Shown here: one piece after another, positions 10,337 through 22,258 of the stretch
How the letters are laid out: each line of letters begins with the position of its first letter
Position numbering within the stretch: the stretch's first letter is position 1
Assembly: GCA_002077065.1 (NCBI GenBank)
Contig: NAJO01000004.1
Span: 1,302,001-1,366,000 of the forward strand
Direction of reading: 5' to 3'
DNA length: 64,000 nt
DNA from: Cryoendolithus antarcticus
Lineage: Eukaryota; Ascomycota; Dothideomycetes; Cladosporiales; Cladosporiaceae
Notes under the pieces: generated by a model
Told to the model about the DNA's origin: nothing
Seen by the model: the letters and a program-made list of their open reading frames with translations, nothing else
The model's database searches: none
Position numbers and translations under genes: made by a program

Positions 10337-13300
10337 ATGCAAGTCGACACTGTGACTTCGCAACCGGTCGCCGATCAACGACCACGATCGAGCCGCCCAA
10401 GAGGACCGCGGAGAGGTCGCGCAGGCGCCGCAGCCCTGAGCTTCAGACCTGCGTCGGTCGCTCCCGTGGACCAGTCTGCGAGTGCAACCGCATCAAGTGC
10501 CAACAACTCTGCCAGCGAGGGACCAGCACGGAATGCTTCGTCACGAAGAGGGCGCGGCAGAGGCGCAAGGCCGACGTCTCATGTTCCTGGGCGAACAGTA
10601 AATGGTAGGCGATTCGGTGGGCAGCTCACACAGCAGGGAGCGCTCACTGATCCCGCGACCACCAATCAATTACAGGCAGATGCTACAGAATTCGTCCCTG
10701 GTCAGCAACATGCACCGCGATCGCAACCAAAGCAGGCGCTTCGACAGAGACTACCACCCAAACGACGAGCATCGAAATCACTGGCACCCGACATTGCCAC
10801 ACGGACGCACGAGGATATTGACAACGGCCACTACGAATGTCCAATCTGCACAAGCGACGTCCAACGCAACTCCAAAGTCTGGTCATGTCACACATGCTGG
10901 ACTGTGTTCCACTTGACATGCGTCAAGAAGTGGTCTGCCAACGAAGGATCGGCAGCCGCACAGCAGAATCTGGAAAACGGCGATTTGCCACCACGACAGT
11001 GGCGATGCCCAGGCTGTAATTTGCCTAAGGATGTTCTCCCGAAATCTTACACTTGCTGGTGTGAGAAGGAGACAGATCCTAGACCACTCGCAGGTCTTCC
11101 ACCGCACTCATGTGGCCAGTCATGTGGACGGGAAAGGGCGAGGAAATGTCCGCATCCTTGTCCATTGACTTGCCACGCTGGTCCATGTCCACCTTGCTCG
11201 CACGTCGGTCCGAAGCAAATCTGCTTTTGTGGTCGGCATGAAGTCAGTAAGCGGTGTTCCGAGACGGACTATGACCGAGGTTGGAGCTGTGGCGAGGTCT
11301 GCGGAGAGCTGATGCCGTGTGGGCAGCACGATTGTCCCAAACCTTGCCATGAGGGCCTCTGTGGAGGCTGTGAAGAGCTCGTACCTGCGAGATGCTACTG
11401 TGGTCAGTCAGAGCGGGATCTACTGTGCGGAGATCGAGGGGGTGAGAAGGAGAGTCAGCTCCAGCGATCAGATGCAGACGGCGATTTTGAGATTGAAACC
11501 TGGACCGGCTCCTTCATATGCGACAACGAGTGCGATCGGAGCTTCGACTGCGGCGTTCATCGATGTGAGCAGCGTTGCCACGTGCAAGATCCTGCTGCGC
11601 AACATTGTCCACGATCACCTGACGTTGTCGATCATTGCCCTTGCGGAAAGACTCCACTCGGTCAGATATCCGACACTATTCGTCAGATCTGCGAAGATCC
11701 GATCCCCAGCTGTGATCGGCCATGCGACAAGTCGTTGGCATGTGGACACGAGTGTAAGCAAATCTGCCACACCGGCAACTGCGCGCCTTGCATGGAGGTC
11801 GTCACAATCAAGTGCCGCTGTGGCAGGGTGGAGTCTACGACGGTGTGTCACCAAGGCACGGAAGAGCAGCCACAATGTCGACGAATGTGTCGAGTGAACC
11901 TCAACTGTGGACGCCACGCATGTGACGAGCACTGCTGTCCTGGGGAGCGCAAGGCACTGGATCGGCAGAACCTCAAGCGTAAGCAGCGACCTCTCGGCTC
12001 CGCACCACGAGCTATCGATGATGGCTTCGAAGCAGAGCACATCTGTACGCGGCAGTGCGGTCGTCTGCTCAAGTGCGGCATCCACATATGCCAGGACCTA
12101 TGTCACAAGGGTCCGTGTGAGACCTGCCGGGAAGCCATTTTCGAGGAGATTGCCTGTCCCTGCGGACGCACATTGCTACAGCCACCACTACCATGCGGCA
12201 CATCGTCTCCACCATGTCGTTACAACTGTACCCGGCCAAAGAACTGCGGCCACCCTCGCGTTCCGCATACCTGCCATCTGGATGAAGAGCCCTGCACCAA
12301 ATGCCCCTTCCTCATGGAAAAGCGCTGCATGTGCGGCAAGAAGACTCTGAAGAACCAGCAATGCTGGCTGCAAGACGTCCGCTGCGGCGAGATCTGTGGC
12401 AAGACACTCCGCTGTGGCTCGCATTTCTGTCGTAAACCCTGTCATCGCGGTGGTGAGTGTGAGGATGCAGATGCTAGGACTTGCCGGCAGGCTTGCGCGA
12501 AGCCGAAAAGCGCTTGCGGGCATCCGGACGAGAATGTGTGCCACGCACCGTTTCCTTGCAAAGAGGATAAAACGTGCCAGAGCAAGATCTTTATCACGTG
12601 TGAGTGTCAGGCTCAGAAGCAGGAGATGAAGTGTGGTGCATCGAAGTCAGGTGAAGGCAACAACGGGAAGAGCTTGCCTTGCAACGACGAGTGCGCTCGC
12701 CTCGAACGAAACCGCAGACTCGCGGTCGCGCTGCACATCGATCAATCGGTTCACGTTGAAGGCGGAGACCACATTCCCTACACGACTGAGACACTGAACC
12801 TCTTCGCCGAGCACATAAAGTGGTCGCAAACTCAAGAACGCGAATTCCGCGTCTTCGCCACCAGTGATGAGGAGCGTCGACTGCGTTTCAAGCCGATGAA
12901 GTCTAGGGAGCGGAACTTCATCCACTCACTTGCAAATGACTTTGGGCTGGACTCGGAGAGTATGGATCCTGAGCCACATCGCCATGTGATGGTGTGGAAG
13001 ACACCGCGATTCGTCTCAGCACCCAACAAGACATTAGCAGAAAGCCTGCGCATTAGGCAAGCTCAGCGTGCAGCGGCAGGCAGTGCATATAACTCCGAGA
13101 CCGAGAGCGCTCGAAAGAGCAAAGCCAACGAGTCTGCGGAGCCGTGCAATAGCTTCGTCATATCGCATCCTCGCTTCGGGCTCACGGTTGAGGAGCTACG
13201 GCAGGAGGTTGCCTCCGTGCTACCGCCGGACTCCGCTCTAGCTTTCGACATCTCCTTCCTGCCCAACGAAGAGGTCGTACTCAAAGCCACTCCTGTCTTC

Positions 13301-13882
13301 ATGTCGCCTACCGAGCTCGAGTCTACGCTGAAGGACCTCAAACCTGCGCTCGCGACAGCGATCGCAGCCAAAAGCTACGGCATCCTACAACTCTGTGCCA
13401 CAGACCCTTCTCTCAACATCACATATCGCGAGTCCGACCCCGTAGCCGACGGCTGGTCACGCGTGGCGGCTAAGTCCAGTGGACCGAAGTTCCTTACCTC
13501 CAAGCCGAGCTACGCGGCGAGTAACACTTTTGCTGCGCTTAGCGGGGTGGGGAACGGGAAGGTGACGTTCGCTAAGAAGGCGCCGGTCGTGGTGAAGGCG
13601 AGGAGTAAGGAGAAGATGAGGAGGGAGGAGGTTGTGGAGGATTGGGAGGCTGCTGTTACGGAGGAGGAGGCGAAGGAGAAGGGTAAGCAGAACGTAGATG
13701 GAGTCGCCACGGCGGCAGCGCCTGTCACTGTTGCACCTGGAGAGGCCGAGCTGGCCGAAGCCGCTGACGCTGGGCCGAGCGCCAGTCTTGAGATTGTGGA
13801 GCTAGGTGCTTCTGATGGACTGGTAGTAGGTGCTGCTACTGAGGGTGGCGAAGAAGCTGAGCAGTCCAGCCCGGTGGCTTGA
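10337..13882 (+). CDS. NF-X1-type zinc finger protein with RING-like and R3H domains (FAP1/NFX1 family)
   Basis: Single-exon gene, 1181 residues. After an Arg/Gly-rich N-terminus comes a RING/PHD-like finger (about residue 166 on: CPICTSDVQ, then SCHTCWTVFHLTCVKKW). A long array of Cys/His-rich NF-X1 repeats follows (about 235-800; for example CGQHDCPKPCHEGLC, CGHECKQICHTGNCAPC). An R3H single-strand nucleic acid binding domain lies near 830-900 (ERNFIHSLANDFGLDSES), with a low-complexity Ala/Glu tail. The yeast member FAP1 binds FKBP12 and modulates rapamycin response; metazoan NFX1 is a transcriptional/post-transcriptional regulator with possible ubiquitin ligase activity. The exact role in this fungus is not deducible. 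Length and domain order are normal for the family. Confidence 0.94.
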   Translation: MQVDTVTSQPVADQRPRSSRPRGPRRGRAGAAALSFRPASVAPVDQSASATASSANNSASEGPARNASSRRGRGRGARPTSHVPGRTVNGRRFGGQLTQQGALTDPATTNQLQADATEFVPGQQHAPRSQPKQALRQRLPPKRRASKSLAPDIATRTHEDIDNGHYECPICTSDVQRNSKVWSCHTCWTVFHLTCVKKWSANEGSAAAQQNLENGDLPPRQWRCPGCNLPKDVLPKSYTCWCEKETDPRPLAGLPPHSCGQSCGRERARKCPHPCPLTCHAGPCPPCSHVGPKQICFCGRHEVSKRCSETDYDRGWSCGEVCGELMPCGQHDCPKPCHEGLCGGCEELVPARCYCGQSERDLLCGDRGGEKESQLQRSDADGDFEIETWTGSFICDNECDRSFDCGVHRCEQRCHVQDPAAQHCPRSPDVVDHCPCGKTPLGQISDTIRQICEDPIPSCDRPCDKSLACGHECKQICHTGNCAPCMEVVTIKCRCGRVESTTVCHQGTEEQPQCRRMCRVNLNCGRHACDEHCCPGERKALDRQNLKRKQRPLGSAPRAIDDGFEAEHICTRQCGRLLKCGIHICQDLCHKGPCETCREAIFEEIACPCGRTLLQPPLPCGTSSPPCRYNCTRPKNCGHPRVPHTCHLDEEPCTKCPFLMEKRCMCGKKTLKNQQCWLQDVRCGEICGKTLRCGSHFCRKPCHRGGECEDADARTCRQACAKPKSACGHPDENVCHAPFPCKEDKTCQSKIFITCECQAQKQEMKCGASKSGEGNNGKSLPCNDECARLERNRRLAVALHIDQSVHVEGGDHIPYTTETLNLFAEHIKWSQTQEREFRVFATSDEERRLRFKPMKSRERNFIHSLANDFGLDSESMDPEPHRHVMVWKTPRFVSAPNKTLAESLRIRQAQRAAAGSAYNSETESARKSKANESAEPCNSFVISHPRFGLTVEELRQEVASVLPPDSALAFDISFLPNEEVVLKATPVFMSPTELESTLKDLKPALATAIAAKSYGILQLCATDPSLNITYRESDPVADGWSRVAAKSSGPKFLTSKPSYAASNTFAALSGVGNGKVTFAKKAPVVVKARSKEKMRREEVVEDWEAAVTEEEAKEKGKQNVDGVATAAAPVTVAPGEAELAEAADAGPSASLEIVELGASDGLVVGAATEGGEEAEQSSPVA

Positions 13883-14101
13883 GAGTCAGGATGGGTCTTT
13901 GATGCACTCATCCTTCGCCCTATAGCTACTTCATTCAACGTTGATCACCCGGCGATTTGTTCATGTTACAATCCTCACTCGAGTCAATGAAGACGGGTTC
14001 ATCAATGAAGCCATTGGCAGGTGAAGTCTAATCGCGGAGCCTCAAATCTCCGTCATCATTGCTTCTCTAGCCTGCATCACCGCCCACACTTGCACTTCAA
14101 T

Positions 14102-15168
14102 ATGCACCTCCCCACTTCCCTCCCCATGCTCCGCACAATCCATCCTCACCGCCACTTTTCCACCGCCCGTCACCTCCGCAAAGCAGTCTCAGCCAACCAC
14201 AAGCTCCCCCAAGCCCCCAAATCCCGCACCACCGGGAACCTCCCCCTCGCACCGCTAGTGGCAATCTTCGCCCTCGGGAGCGCGAGCTTTTACTACATTG
14301 TGAAGTCTAGAGAAGGGCAGGGCAGACCGGGAGGACATAAGCCAATACCTGACCACGTGCCGGCGAGTAAGCAGGAGTGGCCGAGGAATACGGCTAGTGA
14401 TCAGACACTGTCGAGGCGATAGACTCGTACAGCTCGTGCCTCGCTAGCGAAGTGAAGGACAAGACTACAGCAACCATGCCTACCATCCCAGATAAGAAGG
14501 AGCTGGAGCAAAACCCTGCCCTCCAAGCACCGAAGCGTGAGAAACCACTCCTCAGCCCCGGCACAGGCAAAGACCAAGCCCTCGTGCTCTTCGTCCTCGG
14601 GGGTCCCGGCGCAGGCAAAGGAACGCAATGCTCCAACATCGTGCGCGACTACGGCTTCAAGCACCTCTCCGCCGGCGACCTGCTGCGCGAAGAGCAAGAC
14701 CGCCCCGGCAGCGAGTTCGGCGACATGATCAAATCCTACATCAAGGAAGGGCAAATCGTGCCGATGGAAGTCACGATCCAGTTGCTTGAGAACGCCATGC
14801 TGGCTACGATCGAGGAGAAGGAGCAGAGGAAGTTTCTCATTGATGGTTTTCCGAGGAAGATGGATCAAGCGCTTGCGTTTGAGGAGAAGGTTGTGCCGAG
14901 CAAGTTTACGCTGTTCTTTGATTGTCCGGAGGATGCTATGAGGCAGAGGTTACTGAAGCGTGGGGAGACGAGCGGGAGGAGCGATGATAATGAGGAGAGT
15001 ATTAAGAAGCGGTTCAAGACTTTTGTTGAGACTAGTATGCCTGTTGTGGAGATGTTTGAGAAGGATGGGAGGGTGGTGAAGATTGATGCCACAAATGGGC
15101 CGGAAGAGGTGTATGCGGATGTTGTGAAGCAGTTTGGCGAGAAGGGACTGGAGAAGTCAAAGCAATGA
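14102..15168 (+). CDS. UMP/CMP kinase with predicted mitochondrial/membrane N-terminal exon
   Basis: Proposed as join(14102..14366, 14471..15168), 320 residues. The 3' exon encodes a complete nucleoside monophosphate kinase: P-loop GGPGAGKGTQ, HLSAGDLLREEQ, IDGFPRKMDQA and the LID region RLLKRGETSGRSDDNEES. This fits the URA6-type UMP-CMP kinases, which convert UMP to UDP in pyrimidine synthesis. It can also start on its own at ATG 14476 (230 residues). Upstream, 14102-14422 is an open frame with a basic, Ser/Arg-rich presequence-like start and one hydrophobic helix (LVAIFALGSASFYYIV). A GTAAGC donor at 14367 and an ACTACAG acceptor at 14470 (104 nt) fuse the two in frame. I infer one membrane-tethered kinase. 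The alternative is two separate genes, a 106-residue membrane protein and a soluble kinase only 53 bp apart. Confidence 0.75.
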
Positions 15169-15234
15169 GCATTGCTTGCACTTTAGAGAGGGAAATGAGT
15201 AAGGTAGAGAGGGCGTATATAGGGATCTACATCA

Positions 15235-16287
15235 TCATAGTTTACTCCGCTCACCACCTACGTATGCCTGCTGCCCCTTCAGCACATCAACACACTCCTG
15301 CACCATCTCCGCCATAATCTCCTTCGCCGGCTGCACCTTCTCGATCACACCCGCAACCTGACCCATGAGGAACGGAATATCAACCTCCTTATCCTCATCC
15401 ATGTCCTTCTGCAACGGCACGACGCCGCTCTCCGTTAACCGCTTCACCTCCTCCGGCCTGTCAACTTCCCAGGACTTGATATAGTCGTTCGTCCGCACCC
15501 TCAACGGTCGGCCAGACACGACTAGAGTCCGTCGTGTATCTTCAAATGCCGCGCTGACGACAGCTTCTTTGTGCAGTTTTGAGCAGCCTGCTTCTTCCGA
15601 AGCGACGAAGCGCGTACCGACCCAGGCTCCCACGGCGCCAAAGGAGAGCATAGCGGCTAAGCTGCGACCGTTGTAGATGCCTCCTGCTGCTACCACCATC
15701 GCGGGTTTGCCAGTCATAGGACTCTTGTACTGCCTCGCCACATCCACTACACTCGGGATGAGGATCGACGTGGCAATATCGCCCGTGTGCCCACCGCCCT
15801 CGCCGCCCTGCGCGCATACGATGTCCACGCCTGCCTTGAGAGCCTTATGAGCATGCTTCGGGTGCCCAACCATGTTCATCACCAGTATTCCCGCCTCATG
15901 CAACCGCTTAATGACATGCGCCGGCGGCACCCCCACCGCAGAGACGAACAACCTTGCCTTCTCCTCTATCGTAACCGTGATCAAATCATCCAGCTGGCCG
16001 TGCGTGTAATCGTGATTGGTCTTCCTCGCGCTTCCTCCAACCTGGGGTAAAGCGAGATCTACGCCAAAGGGCAGGTCAGGGCGATCGAGGTTCTCTTTGA
16101 TTTCGTGGATTATCGCGCGGAGTTGAGTGGGAGTGTAGCCGAGGCCGCCTATGACGCCCATACCGCCGGCGTTCGAGACGGCTGCTGCGAGGGGACCGGA
16201 GGAGGTGCGCGCCATGCCTGCCAGGAGGATTGGGTATTCGATACCGAGGAGGGTGCAGAGGGGGGTGGAGAGTTGGGGGCGGGACAT
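15235..16287 (-). CDS. nitronate monooxygenase (2-nitropropane dioxygenase family)
   Basis: Single exon, 350 residues. FMN-dependent TIM-barrel enzyme that oxidises alkyl nitronates to carbonyls and nitrite. Family marks visible in order: GIEYPILLAGMA near the N-terminus, SNAGGMGVIGG (FMN site), then the phosphate-binding segment CAQGGEGGGHTG with the conserved His, and GGIYNGRSLAAMLSFGAVGAWVGTRF. Length is normal for the fungal class. It converges on the UMP kinase gene with only 66 bp between stops. A detoxification role is the usual assumption; no cluster partner is nearby to refine it. Confidence 0.92.
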   Translation of the reverse strand: MSRPQLSTPLCTLLGIEYPILLAGMARTSSGPLAAAVSNAGGMGVIGGLGYTPTQLRAIIHEIKENLDRPDLPFGVDLALPQVGGSARKTNHDYTHGQLDDLITVTIEEKARLFVSAVGVPPAHVIKRLHEAGILVMNMVGHPKHAHKALKAGVDIVCAQGGEGGGHTGDIATSILIPSVVDVARQYKSPMTGKPAMVVAAGGIYNGRSLAAMLSFGAVGAWVGTRFVASEEAGCSKLHKEAVVSAAFEDTRRTLVVSGRPLRVRTNDYIKSWEVDRPEEVKRLTESGVVPLQKDMDEDKEVDIPFLMGQVAGVIEKVQPAKEIMAEMVQECVDVLKGQQAYVGGERSKL

Positions 16288-16979
16288 GTTGGCGATTGTG
16301 GGTCTTTGTGTGAGAAGGGTGGTTGAGTGCCTGATTAAGGCTGCGAAGAAGACAAGAGATTGGACTTACTGTGGTTCTGTATGAGTTAGTTGTGCAACTC
16401 TGTACGTCTCACTATTGTTATTCCCGCAGATCGATTGCGACTTGAGAGTTCCAGGACCTCGGCTGCAAAGGAGGCACGAGTCAGGCGATCTTGAGAAACA
16501 ATCAAGAAAGAGCTCTCCTGTCATATTTGCTCTGGTAATGGCACCTCTCGACACAAGGACACGCAGGTCGATACCGCTGACACCCGGTAACGCCGTATGT
16601 CTTGGCTGCTGGTGAGACCAGGTATTGTCATTGGCATTCGCCGAAACGCCCTCGCGATTGAGCTACGCGAACCCGAGCCTAGATACCACTTTAATGGCCA
16701 CTCTCGATCTACAGATCGCCCGTCGAGAACCCTTCAGCTGATGTGAACAAAGGAGGCGTGGTCGCGAAGCACACTGCACGGTATCAGCGGCTGTAATCAT
16801 CTGGATCACCTGAGCCAGGGTGCATCAGCTCGCCCCAGGCCGGGCCATGACGTGGCGGAGCTGAAAGGCATCGTTGAAGTGAGCAAATTCAACCAGATGT
16901 AAGTGCAGCTTTCCCTCTCTACCTCACAGCACTTATCAACTTTCTACTTCCGTACTTTCACACCCTTCACTCGAGCACG
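16288..16979. other. divergent intergenic region
   Basis: About 690 bp between the nitronate monooxygenase (minus) and the SDR (plus). No convincing coding frame. It presumably holds both promoters and the 5' UTRs. Confidence 0.4.
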
Positions 16980-17888
16980 ATGTCTCAAGATCCCAAAAGT
17001 AGCAAGCAGAACAGTGGCGCAGACTTCACAAAGACCATTCATCATGACACCTACGACTTCGTCAAACCCGAGCAGTGGGACTTGACTGGCCGCGCTGTCT
17101 TCATCACAGGAGCGAGTAAGGGCATCGGCAAGGACAATGCCATCAGCTTCGCCCGCGCAGGCGCTTCTTACATCGCACTGGGCGCTAGATCCGACATGAC
17201 AGACCTCAAGGCCGCCGTTCTGGCAGCAGCTGAGAAAGCTGGCCGCAAGCAACCCGAAGTCCTCTTGTTCAAGCTCGACGTCACATCTAAAGACTCCGTT
17301 TCCGCAGCCGTCGAAACCATAGCTTCGTCTTTCAAACGGCTCGACATCGTCATCAACAATGCGGGCTACCTCGAAGGCAGGACAGCACTAGCAGAGTCAG
17401 ATGTAGATGCCTGGTGGCGCACCTACGAAGTCAACACCCTCGGACCCTACCTTGTCGCGCGCTACACCATCCCGCTGCTCAAGAGCTCCTCAGACGGCCT
17501 CAAGACCATCCTAAACGTCGCAAGCATAGGCGGCCACCTCTTCGCCCCCGGTGGCAGCAGCTACGGCATCACCAAGTTCGCCCTGCTCCGCTTTGGTGAG
17601 TTCATCAACGTCGAGCATGGCGCTGACGGGCTGTTGAGCTACGGCGTGCACCCCGGCGCTGTGCCAACGGAATTAGCGAGTGGCTTGCCGGAAGCATACC
17701 ATCATTTGCTTAAGGACAAGCCGGAGCTTGCTGCGGACAGCTTTGTGTGGCTGACTGCGAAGCGGAGGGAGTGGTTGGCTGGGCGGTACGTGAGTGTGAC
17801 GTGGGATATGGAGGAGTTTGAGGGGATGAGGGAGAAGATTGAGGAGGGTGATTTGTTGAAGGTGAGGTTGGATGTGGGGACGGACTGA
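16980..17888 (+). CDS. short-chain dehydrogenase/reductase
   Basis: Single exon, 302 residues, classical SDR. The nucleotide-binding motif TGASKGIG is near residue 42-49, the NNAG structural motif near 124, the catalytic Ser in NVASIGG, and the active-site YGITK (YxxxK) near 196. The substrate is unknown: the C-terminal substrate-binding half is not diagnostic. The N-terminus (about 30 residues, DFVKPEQWDLTGR) precedes the Rossmann fold, as in many fungal SDRs. Confidence 0.92.
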   Translation: MSQDPKSSKQNSGADFTKTIHHDTYDFVKPEQWDLTGRAVFITGASKGIGKDNAISFARAGASYIALGARSDMTDLKAAVLAAAEKAGRKQPEVLLFKLDVTSKDSVSAAVETIASSFKRLDIVINNAGYLEGRTALAESDVDAWWRTYEVNTLGPYLVARYTIPLLKSSSDGLKTILNVASIGGHLFAPGGSSYGITKFALLRFGEFINVEHGADGLLSYGVHPGAVPTELASGLPEAYHHLLKDKPELAADSFVWLTAKRREWLAGRYVSVTWDMEEFEGMREKIEEGDLLKVRLDVGTD

Positions 17889-18333
17889 GAGTATTTACGA
17901 CTGATGCGAGAACGCCGAGTGAGTTTGGTGGTACTGTGGGCTGCACTCCACTGTTGTAGATGCATGCCGTGTGAAAGAGAGCACGGCAGATTTTGGCCAA
18001 GCGTTTCAATCGAATTAGGTGAACTCAAACAACTTACAATTCGCAATTCTCGCAATAATTCAATCATAACTATGTGTCTGTCACTCACCCCCCCTCTGCG
18101 TCAAGACGTCCTCCCCGACTTTGGTACAGAAGTGCAGCCATGTGTGATCGCTTCAACGGTCCGGCGCCCGAGAGATCTGCATCACAGTCCACCGAAGATC
18201 ACCCGTGAGGCGGAGAAGACAGAAGAGGAAGCACCGCTCGCCTGCCACTCATTCGTATATGATCTCTACTGGTAAGGGATTTACTATATCTCGCGATGGA
18301 ACACTCTCACCTCGGTCGGCAGAACCACATAAG
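17889..18333. other. intergenic region
   Basis: The 3' flank of the SDR gene and the promoter of the MFS gene. The frame of the MFS gene is open upstream to 18205, but the ATG at 18334 is the first reasonable start. Nothing else seen. Confidence 0.4.
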
Positions 18334-19770
18334 ATGGCTGCCATTGCCACAGCTGACATCGAGCTCGCCGCCGATTCCACCTCTACGAATGACTTACGAC
18401 CAGACCCATCCAGCAATACAACGCGCGTTGCCGCAACCTCCGCGATAACGCCTTTCGACCTCACTTTTTCAGTAAAGCTCAAGCTCGCCAGCGCGATCCT
18501 CTGCTTCTTCAATGCTGGTATCAATGACGGCTCACTCGGCGCCCTCCTCCCGTACATCCTCCGCCACTACACCCTGACTACGTCGCAGATAGCGTTCTGC
18601 TACCTCGCCGCCTTCTTCGGTTGGCTCGTCGCCGCTCTGCTGAATAGCCATGCTCGCCTGAGAATAGGCGATGGCGGGCTGATAGTAGCTGGTGCGGCGT
18701 TGCAATTCGTTGCGCAGCTTTTCAGATTTTGGAGCCCGCCTTTCGGACTCTTCGCATTGACCTTTGGTATTGTCGCGCTAGGCCAAGGAACCCAGGAACC
18801 GAGTGCTAACACGTTCGTCTCCGGAGTGAAGGGTAGCCATAGATGGCTCGGCGCTGTGCACGGGTGCTACGCTCTCGGAGGGCTGTGTGGGCCGCTCATA
18901 GCTACAGCGATAGCTTCGCACGGCAATTGGGCGACTTTCTACTACGTCCCAACTGGCATCGGCGCACTGAACCTAGCGCTCTGCGGCTATGCGTTTCGGG
19001 ATCAGATCGTCTGGGGTAAGGTCTCTGGAGATCAGTCAGCCACGAGACAGTCGAAGACCGCGCTAAGGGAGCTCAGTGCGACGGTCAAGCAGAAGTCGGT
19101 CTGGCAGCTTAGTATCTTCTTCTTCCTATACCTCGGAGCCTGCATCACAGCTGGCGGCTGGGTCGTGGAATTCCTGGTCGTCGTGCGAGACGGCGATCTC
19201 GCTTCGGTGGGCTACGTAGCTGCGGCTTTCAACGGCGGAACTGCACTTGGACGCTTCGTGCTCGCAGAACCCACGTATCGATGGGGCGAGAAGCGGATGC
19301 TGACGATCTACGGGATCGCGAGTGTGGCGTTGGAGCTCGTCTTCTGGCTGGTACCGAACATCGTCGTCAACGCCGTGATGGTCTGTATTATGGGCTTCGT
19401 GCTGGGGCCATTCTTCGCAACGGTCAGTACCACAGGTCTGTAAGCCCTGCGCCCCGAACTGACATCGTGTAGGGAATCTCGGTCGGATCGAAGATCATTC
19501 CTACAGAATTGCAAGCATCCGGACTTGGTAAGTAATCGACATCCCCATCTCCGCCGGATTTGACGTACGCTGACTGAAACCCAAGCGATGATCTTCGTAA
19601 TGGCACAAGCAGGCGGTGCCGGATTTCCTGCATTGACCGGCATTATCTCCGGTCGCGTAGGCGTCCAAGCCCTGCAGCCGATGCTCGTGGCACTTCTGTC
19701 TCTGATGGTCATTAGCTGGTTGTTCGTACCCAATCCTCGCAAGCTGGCGAGCGGTAGTACAATCGCTTAG
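18334..19770 (+). CDS. MFS transporter (BSC6/fucose-permease-like)
   Basis: Reconstructed as join(18334..19422, 19473..19527, 19586..19770), 442 residues. Intron 1 (50 nt) begins GTCAGT and ends CATCGTGTAG. Intron 2 (58 nt) begins GTAAGT, has CTGAC before CCCAAG, and the joins give FFATGISVGSKIIPTEL and ASGLAMIFVMAQ. About 12 hydrophobic segments are present, with the small family motif FNAGINDGSLGALLPY in helix 1 and AVHGCYALGGLCGP in the middle. This resembles fungal carriers related to yeast BSC6 and bacterial fucose permeases. The substrate cannot be read from the sequence. Without the two introns the carrier would lose its last two to three helices. Confidence 0.88.
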
Positions 19771-19992
19771 ACCATAGATCGCCAGTGCACTAGGGAATCG
19801 ACAAAGCCTTGCCGCTTCCTTGAACGTGCAACGTGAGCTTTAAGTTGAGACAAATACGCCAATCCAATTTCTAAGCTGCGTCCAGTATGAGCACACCAAT
19901 GTTGTCTTGCCGCGCCAACCGATGCTTCGTCTCATGTATCACAATCAGTCTACTCTCTCTCGTCCCTTCGTCCCCTCATCTCTTCATCATCC

Positions 19993-22258
<2,266 letters not shown>

